Origin: Mesorhabditis belari | Lineage: Eukaryota > Nematoda > Chromadorea > Rhabditida > Rhabditidae | DNA length: 64,000 bases | Direction: 5' to 3' | NCBI GenBank assembly: GCA_958450365.1 | Contig: CAUEEP010000903.1 | Span: 620,001 to 684,000, forward strand | Part shown: one piece after another, positions 57,188 to 64,000 of the stretch | Position numbering within the stretch: position 1 is the first letter of the stretch | How the letters are laid out: each line of letters starts with the position of its first letter | The notes under the pieces: generated by a model | Seen by the model: the letters and a program-made list of their open reading frames with translations, nothing else | Told to the model about the DNA's origin: nothing | The model's database searches: none | Made by a program: the position numbers and the translations under genes

Positions 57188-57767
57188 TTAGCTTCCACCC
57201 AATTGATATCGATCCATACATTCGAAACCGAAGCCATAATACGAGCAGAGAGTTTCCCCATCAGCTGACCAAGTCACGTCTTTCCTTGCACAAACTGCTT
57301 GAAAGTATTGAGTACACGTGCCCCAGTTCCCAGCTTTTTGCTGCTAAAATAATTCCTTTATAAAGAAGGAAAAAAAAACTAGAGCTGTTTATGCAAATCT
57401 TACTTTTCCCAATCCTTTGAAAGTTGAGATTAGATTGAATCAAGATTTGGATTTCTTTTAGACAAAATACCTACAACACAACACTTCTGCACATTAGCTA
57501 AAGGAGTTTTCGATTTGCAAGCCCATGTGCATTCGGAGATATGACGAAAGTGACGAATGCCTGATGGTTCCACGCAAAGTGAAGGAGCTAGAGTTAGGAA
57601 ATGTTTTAAATGGATAAAATGACAAGTCTGAAACTGACTACTGAAGCGAAATGAGAACAAGATTTATCCGAAAAAGTCCAACACTCACCAACGAGCATCA
57701 GAAGAGTTGTCCAGAAAAGTGTTTGCATTCTCATTGAGTGTAAGCAACTTTTTGGTCGAGCAGTCAT
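57188..57767 (-). CDS. Small cysteine-rich secreted protein, 115 aa
   Basis: Minus-strand exons 57689-57767, about 57476-57588 and 57188-57343 sum to 348 nt in frame (ATG at 57767; a second ATG, MRMQTLFWTT, may be the real start). The start is a signal peptide (MQTLFWTTLLMLVG). The mature part has nine cysteines: SLCVEPSG, ECTWAC, KCCV, GTCTQYFQAVC, ETLCSYYGF and FECMDRYQLGGS-stop. Introns are GTGAGT...CTCTAG and GTAGGT...TTTTAG. I do not recognise the family; the spacing is not one I can match to a known domain. A truncated paralogue of the last exon lies at 32742-32855 with identical residues, so the coding part appears conserved. Probably an extracellular disulfide-rich protein; role unknown. 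Confidence 0.7.
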
Positions 57768-57769
57768 TT

Positions 57770-59300
57770 TATAGAGGTCATTCGCCTAGTTTGATCTCGT
57801 GAATTGGTCAATTTGTTATTGAATGCCAAGTCTATTCATTTTATTGTTAAGCTAGAATTGGAATGACCGTGCTAGGCTTTGTAGAGCAAGCTTTGGTCAA
57901 ACTGTTATTGTAAACTCACTAAATCCAATCAAAAGATCAAATGATGCATTTTTGTTGGCCTTTCACCGCCCACACGACGAATTTTTGCTAAATTTCAAAT
58001 GCTAACTTTGGGTTTGTAAAATAAATGTGATTGAAGTTTTGAAGAAGGCAAACTTTTTGATAAAACAAAATCGAAGTAGTGGAATGGGTAAATGGACGAG
58101 AAACCACTTCAAAACATTTCAAAAAGAAAGATTCTTTACCTCCACACCCAGATTCCTTGTCATTCCTTAATTTCCTTAAAGCTGCTGGTTTTTGGGATTC
58201 GAATTTGTCGTCTGATGAAACTTGGACTAATTACGAGAATGTTATTGGGTTGGCGGAAAAATAATGCGAATTTTTTGACCCGAATTTCCATTTCAAAAAA
58301 CAACAAATAATGAGGATTAATATAAGTTACGGATTCATTTGATTTAAACCCGTAGAGGAATCCGTAGAAATTCCATTTTTACGAATTTTTACGATCTTTT
58401 ACGATAAGACCAACTTTAACTAATTCGTCAAATCCACCGAACTTCGATTCGTCCATTCAAAAGCATTTCAAAACTCAAAAAAACATAAATCGAATTTTTC
58501 ACTGAAGTACTATCCTTTCATCAAAATCGAGCTCATTCCATCTATTTAGAGGGGTTCCTAATCTAGGCACTTGAGCTAATCTGAAAAAGGATAATCAATT
58601 GATCGCCTCCCGATCGAACCACGGAACGCCGAGCTTTCGATTTATGCCGTTATTCTATTTAATTTGGACTAATAGGGGCTCCTTTGATTGAAAAGAGATC
58701 TTTGTTAAAATCAATTATCAGGTTTGTCTGTGAATGGAACAGAGTTGTTGAAAGAGTATAATGTACAATATCACTAATATGTACATAGCTAAATGATTTC
58801 ATCGGACCAATTTCGTCTAGAAATGGGATTTCCTCGCTTTTGACTATGAAGACATATAAAGCTCATTATGTCTACAATACATACATACATTATCTACTTG
58901 CTTAGTCGTTATGATTAGCCAGAAAGAGACCAAGATCTTCGCCTACAGAACCAACAGTGAGTCGAAAAAAAGCAAAAATCAAATTTTTGAGAAGTTCAGG
59001 AACAAAAATCAAAGACAAATCGACGACTGAGGGACGAGAAGCGCGACCTTCACGAAGAATTGTCAGTTTCCTCATGCTGATGTCCATTGATGTTCAGCAC
59101 GTTTATCTAATAGTCTATTCAGGAGCGACGAGAGAGCAAAATACTTGCAGCTTCAGGCGGAATTCCGGGTTTTTCGGAAAACTTTTTATATGAGAACAAA
59201 CAGTCGAGAAATAAAGAAAAAGATAATGTGCAGTTGTGTGTTTTCAGAAAATTGAATAAAATCGGATTTATTGGCTTTTGTTCACAGAAAAGAACACAAA
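57770..59300. other. No gene; MITE, mariner-end and coil-exon relics
   Basis: 58245-58340 starts TTGGGTTGGCGGAAAAATAA after TA and resembles the mariner end at 27447. 58427-58470 is a minus-strand scrap of the CTLD DGSS exon. 58555-58720 is a MITE-family arm. 58995-59060 is an orphan plus-strand coil exon with a one-base deletion. 59100-59300 is CTLD 3' flank. The remainder is featureless. Confidence 0.55.
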
Positions 59301-59307
59301 GAATTTA

Positions 59308-61347
59308 TCAGTATTGAGAGCTTCTTTTGCAGATAAGACCCAACTGATAGGTAGGAGCATACCCCCGCCATTTCCCATCGTAGCTCCCAAGCTGAAATGA
59401 GTTCATTTCTGATCAAATTCCATGATGTAACACTTTGCCTTATTTCACAAAAAGAAATCTTCTAAGATTGATCCAAATACTTTTGAATCAAATTATGCAT
59501 TGGAAATTGGAATAAATATCGTGATTTCACGTTGAAAATCTCACATACGTGGGTGTACGAATTCGGTTGTCCCGTTCTTTCATCCCAATCCGTGAAATCC
59601 ACCGAACTTCCATCCATCCATTCAAAAGCATTTTCTTTGTTCGGATTTCTTTGAATACAGAAATTTTTATGTTTAGACATTGATATTTCGATCCGATTTT
59701 CCTTTTTTCTTCTTGAAATTCTTCTAGTTACCCAATTGAAACCATTATTTCTATCAAAGAACTATTAGCCAAACGAATCATTATTTCACAAAGAGTCTTC
59801 CGGAAATGGCCAAAGAATCATTACATTCTATGTATTTATTTCTTTCGATAAAAAAAAATTCAACCTGCAGTCCGATCCAGAAATCCCAGTTCGAACTAAC
59901 AGTTTTCGCTGAAATAAATATCGGTTGTTTTTGGTTTATAAAGCATAAATTTCTACGAAAATCATGAATTTTCAGAATTGAATCATTTCGATTTCTTACC
60001 AAGTTTCTGAACAAAATCGTTCTCTTCCGGACTTCCGGACCAAATGGCCCTTTTGACTCGCACAATATGCCACGGCTTCATCGAATGACATTCCTTGTTC
60101 TATCACCTTGAGATGAAGATAATCCTGGTTCACAACATCCACCAAACCTTGTACCAAGAAGCGGTTTTTGCCAAATAGGACCATCCATCCTGAAACAAAT
60201 CCAAGAGATTCATGGTTCGATTTCTGGATTTCTTCGGAAAACATTAGTCCTTTAGACAAATACTCAATCTATTTCCTTAAAAAAACGAATGAATCTGCCT
60301 GCAAAAAACCGATCACTGAAAAAACTGAAAAAGTCCGCAAGAGATACCAAATAGACTCACATTTGGGTTTCGGGGTCAGAGTTCTTGCTCTGCAACGCGT
60401 TGATTTTCCCTTCGAACTCTCCAATCTTGGCTTTTCCGTTTCTCACTTCCGTATTTTGAGTTTTTCTGAAAAAAGTTCGCATTTTACCTATATATTGAGC
60501 TTGTCAAAAAGAAAGTTACAAAATTAGTACAATTGTGTTTCGAGATCGTCGTTCTTCCTTTTCGTCTCGGCGATTTTCCTTTCCAATTCTCGATTTCTCT
60601 CCCTTTCGTCAACCAAATCAGCCTCCAACTTCGCGATTTTCCCCATTAAATCCGTCTCAATTTGAGCCATTTTCGTGTAGATGACCCTTGACATTTCGGT
60701 GACTTTGGAATCTCTAGAAGTGTCTCATCCTCAGATATTTCTTTAAGGAATCTCAAGGCTCACATCCTTTTTAAATCAGGACCAATCTTCGTCGATCGAT
60801 CATCACTTTTCGAGATTTTCGAGTTGATCTTCGTGAATTCATCATTTCTTTCCTTTTCTTCGCATTGACTGAAAAAGATGAGCTTGAATTCTTCAAGATT
60901 TGTTGGTTTCACCCACATTTCCGCCTCGAGTCCGCAGATTTTTCCTCGGGCCTCGACGAGTTCTTGTTGGGTTTCATTCCTGAAAAGTCTTGTGATTGAG
61001 ATGCTCAAGCCTATTTTTTGTTTGTTCTATCAAATTTGCTCTATTGATTTTAAATCTATTGATCTTTATTGATTTGATCAAATTTCTTTGACAAGATCCC
61101 AAGCGGACGGTATCCGGTAATCCTTTTAACTGCTGAAACCTAAGATCATCGAAAAATCTCTTTCTGACCAACTTCAAAGTACGACGATCACGAATCTCAT
61201 CTTGATCATTCGGAGATCTGAATGTTTGAAAACATAGCTATTTGAAGGGAAAAGAATACGGGGATGGATCCACTTGAACGTTTCTTGAATGGACGAAGAA
61301 ATTTGATGGAAAAGGAGGAGAATCGTGATGACTAGACGGACGGCCAT
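59308..61347 (-). pseudogene. CTLD copy C20: membrane-type lectin-like pseudogene
   Basis: Minus-strand exons 61260-61347 (membrane exon; the first ATG is now ACG and one base is missing), 60917-60979, 60764-60868, 60531-60713, 60361-60465, a ruined small coil exon near 60290, 60148-60223, 60000-60106 (five bases lost), 59865-59908 (DFWIGLQ), 59545-59650 (EWMDGSSVDFTDW, QPN) and 59308-59391 (LICKRSSQY). The acceptor before 59650 has changed from CAG to CAA. Multiple independent lesions make this an old pseudogene. It has the longest set of coil exons after C9. Confidence 0.85.
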
Positions 61348-61765
61348 CACACCCGTTCCGCTGAATTGGTTGATTCGTTTGGAATTCGGGGAAGTGGGAA
61401 GAACGAATGAGGTGACGATGAGATCAACAATTATTTTTTCGCTGAAATTGTTTAGAAATGTTTAAACAATTTTTCACTTTCTAATTCAAATTTTAGAGCT
61501 TTTTTCTCCGCCTTGCCTCCCGAAAGCAGCATCATGATCAGGAAATTTATCGAGGGCACTGAGACTGAGAAGTAATGAATGAGAAATTTGGAGAGATTTT
61601 GAACTTGAGTGATGTTAATTCGGATGATGAGTGGCTTTCTCAGATCAAATTTCTCACATCGAACTCGAGACAAAGAAAGAATATCACAAGAATCTTGAGA
61701 CATTGAGGCATCAGGATGATGAGGTTCGTTGTAGAATCTCTGGAATTGTAGAATCTTGCTTTCCC

Positions 61766-61907
61766 TCCTCGATGTCTTTAGAGCATCTCTTCTTTTTCCA
61801 AATCTCAAGAAAAGCCCGAAATGCTGAAGAATTGCCTGAAAAGAGTGTCGAACGCATAGAAGAACCGGCCATCTCGTTGAAGAAAATCGCCCAGCTCGAA
61901 GCCGATT
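61766..61907 (+). pseudogene. CTLD copy C21: first-exon fragment
   Basis: The middle and end of the MDNLSN-type first exon (ELPEKSVERIEEPAISLKKI) without its ATG and with one deletion. Beyond 61957 the family 5'-flank repeat appears in the opposite orientation. Confidence 0.75.
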
Positions 61908-62204
61908 TGTGGTTTTCACCAAATATTTGCTTCTATCAAAAAAAGTCTTTAATTTAATTTTGGATTTTCTCGAAGAACAAGTGAAAATTAAAGGAAAAGG
62001 CTACTAAATAAGCAAAAGTGATGAGAAAAGACAAAATCAAAGAAGAAATTTGTTTCCAAGCAAAATACGGAAAATAAAGGGAAGGAAGGGAAATGCCCGA
62101 TTCGTTTAGTCATCACTCGCCAACCAAAAACAATCAATATTCATTTCAGCGAAAATTGGAAACGAAAACTGCTACAAAACAACAATGATTCGGGGCAAGA
62201 AATA

Positions 62205-63202
62205 TTAGGTTGGTGGGAAAATAATCGAAATAAACAAGACTCAAACTTTATCTTTGATTTTGACGTTTCATGACAAAGAACGCCAAGGCAGGCCTCCCAG
62301 AGTTGATGATGCAGAATTGGAAAAACTGGTGGAAGGAGATTCGACCAAAACATCTCGAGAATACGCACATGAAATTCAGGTTGATCATTCAACAATTTTG
62401 GCTCATTTTAAATCAATTGGAAAGGTAAAGAAGATGGAGCAATGGATCCCCCACGAATTAAGCGACTCGCAGAGGTTGCAGCGTTTGACAGCCGCCTCGA
62501 CGCTTCTAATCCGAAATAAAAAAGATTCATTTCTGAATCGGATTGTCACGTGTGACAAAAAATGGATCCTATACGACAACAGAAAAGGAAGATCCGAATG
62601 GCTCAGCAAAGATGAAAAGCCCAAACGCACTGCAAAGCCAGAGATTCATCAAAAAAAAAGGTGATGATTACTGTTTGGTGATCCATGAAAGGAATAATAC
62701 ATTTTTCTTTCTTGAAAACAGGAAATTCTATGAATTCGGATCAATATATTTTGGAAATAGAAAAAATGCATACAAAATTAACAATTTTGGATCGAGGTTT
62801 GGTGAACCGGAAAGGTCCGGTCTTGCTTCACGACAACGCTCGCCCGTACATTTCAACCAAAACCATCAAAAACTTGAGCGAGCTGGGCTACGAAATTCTT
62901 AGTCACCCACCTTACTCACCAGATCTTTCTCCTACGGATTTCCACTTTTTCAAGCATCTGTGCCATTTTCTAGAAGATAAACAGTTCAAGAATCAAGGTG
63001 AGGCCGAAAACGCTTTCCAGCAGTTTATCGACTCGAGAACGCCAAATTTCTATTCTGGTGGAATTGGAAAACTTGTTTCGCGTTGGCAGCGTTGTATAGA
63101 TGCTGATGGTTTTTACTTTGGATCAATTCATTTGTTATTGACTTTTATTTTTGGACTTGAAGTTAGAGGCTCCAAATTTCGATTATTTTCCCACCAACCT
63201 AA
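62205..63202 (+). mobile_element. Mariner element A, complete ends, defective transposase
   Basis: 27-bp perfect TIRs (TTAGGTTGGTGGGAAAATAA start) with TA at 62203-62204 and 63203-63204. Transposase pieces: 62254-62664 (ERQGRPPRVDD, then TCDKKWILYDNR with the first catalytic Asp) and 62685-63120 (LLHDNARPYIS, then HPPYSPDLSPTDFHFF). The last two Asp are separated by 34 residues, so DD34D. The first roughly 50 N-terminal residues are missing, the frame shifts at an A run near 62650, and a TGA replaces a Trp codon of the VWW motif. It cannot mobilise itself but may move in trans. Confidence 0.9.
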
Positions 63203-63204
63203 TA

Positions 63205-63820
63205 GAAGGTCTGGACAGTGGGTGAAACGTGGTAAACCTGCTGGGACAATGCCCAAAAAAAGCCTCCATCCTAAAAGAATTTTAATGACAGTTTGGTGGA
63301 CTGCACGTGGTATTATGCACATAGACTATTTACCACGTGGCCAAACGATTAATTCGAATGTCTATTGTGCCGAGATTGATGCAGTCCAACAAAAACTCAC
63401 TGAGAGATGCGCATCATTGGTAAATAGGAAAGGTGTCCTGTTGCTCCATGATAACGCGCGACCACATGTCTCTTTACAGACTCGACAAAAAATCCAGAGT
63501 GTTGGATGGGAGGTTTTACCACATCCACCTTATAGTCCAGACCTTTCTCCATCTGATTATTATTTATTTTTGTCTCTGTCTAACTTTTTGGCCAATAAAC
63601 GGTTCAATTCCGAAGAAGATGTCAAAACCGAGGTTGCTCTTTTCTTCGCCTCTAAGGACCAAGATTTTTATTATCGTGGAATGTCTTTACTTGTAGAACG
63701 TTTGCAAAAGGTTGTTCTTTCGAATGGTGATTACTTCGTTGAATAAAAATTATTTTAACGAAACTTATGGTCCTTTATATTTAAACGTTAAAAACGTCGA
63801 TTACTTTTTCACACACCTAA
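63205..63820 (+). mobile_element. Mariner element B, left-truncated
   Basis: An open transposase frame to the stop at 63744-63746 contains RILMTVWWTARGIMHIDYL, LLLHDNARPHVS and PHPPYSPDLSPSDYYLF, again with 34-residue D-D spacing. The right TIR (TTAGGTGTGTGAAAAAGTAA on the minus strand) ends at 63820 and is followed by TA and CTLD intron sequence. The left part, including the helix-turn-helix region and first Asp, is missing: the element starts exactly at the TA bordering element A. A belongs to a different mariner lineage, judging by TIR and protein. Confidence 0.88.
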
Positions 63821-63963
63821 TAGTTACCCAATTGAAACCATTATTTTTATCAAAGAACTATCAGTCAAACGAGTCATTTTTTCACGAAGAGCCTCCCGAA
63901 AATGGCTGAAAGTATTATTTATTTCTATATATTTATTTATTTCTTTCGATAAGAAAAATTCCA

Positions 63964-64000
63964 CCTTCACTCCGATCCAGAGCCAAGAATCGGAATAAAA
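63964..64000 (-). pseudogene. CTLD copy C22: WIG exon cut by window edge
   Basis: Family intron sequence from 63822 (into which mariner B inserted) leads, on the minus strand, to the WIGxK exon at the window end. State beyond the edge unknown. Confidence 0.6.

Overview
The window is eukaryotic and almost certainly from a nematode genome. The signs are AT-rich sequence, many very short introns (36-70 bp) ending in TTTCAG or TTTAG, a Cys-loop receptor gene, several mariner/Tc1 relics with TA target duplications, and a large C-type lectin family. No species is assigned. Because genes are split into small exons, single-frame open stretches are misleading; the models here were assembled by hand from splice sites, phase and motif continuity.

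The dominant feature is a multicopy C-type lectin-like (CTLD) family, numbered C1-C22 and spread over the whole window on both strands. A full unit has an N-terminal exon, 3-5 short coiled-coil exons joined by phase-2 introns, and a CTLD encoded by five exons. Three units look intact when spliced: C3 (2404-4111, +), C15 (45593-47242, -) and C18 (52861-54451, or from 54610, -). The others carry stops, frameshifts or lost splice sites, or are fragments. Two N-terminal types occur: one without a membrane segment (starting MDNLSN) and one with a hydrophobic start (MGVMAVGLFITI-type), so the proteins are probably secreted or type II membrane lectins with a coiled-coil stalk. The CTLDs keep only one canonical disulfide pair.

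Region by region: 1-870 is a long-TIR element; 1235-4111 holds CTLD copies around a palindromic junction and the intact C3; 4381-4786 is a MITE with 97-bp TIRs; 6107-14494 is CTLD relics interrupted by LINE, Tc1 and mariner-MITE pieces; 14500-15830 is a segmental duplicate of 47250-48560 containing an odd G/A-rich tract; 16500-16850 holds mariner and MITE relics; 17409-19492 is a complete, unrelated secreted tandem-CTLD gene; 20283-20802 is a TA-flanked MITE; 22424-24444 is a Cys-loop ligand-gated channel gene that stops after TM2; 24680-31000 is CTLD copies plus mariner ends; 32740-34370 is a cysteine-rich gene fragment and a decayed LINE; 36569-43825 is CTLD copies and a mariner fragment; 43948-44850 is a snap-back element with a tRNA-like core; 45593-56644 is CTLD copies; 57188-57767 is a small cysteine-rich secreted protein gene; 59308-64000 is CTLD relics and two mariner copies whose reading frames are fused.

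The lectin cluster, with head-to-head, tail-to-tail and nested copies and much transposon debris, looks like a rapidly rearranging birth-and-death array. No bacterial-type operon, CRISPR array or functional RNA gene is visible.
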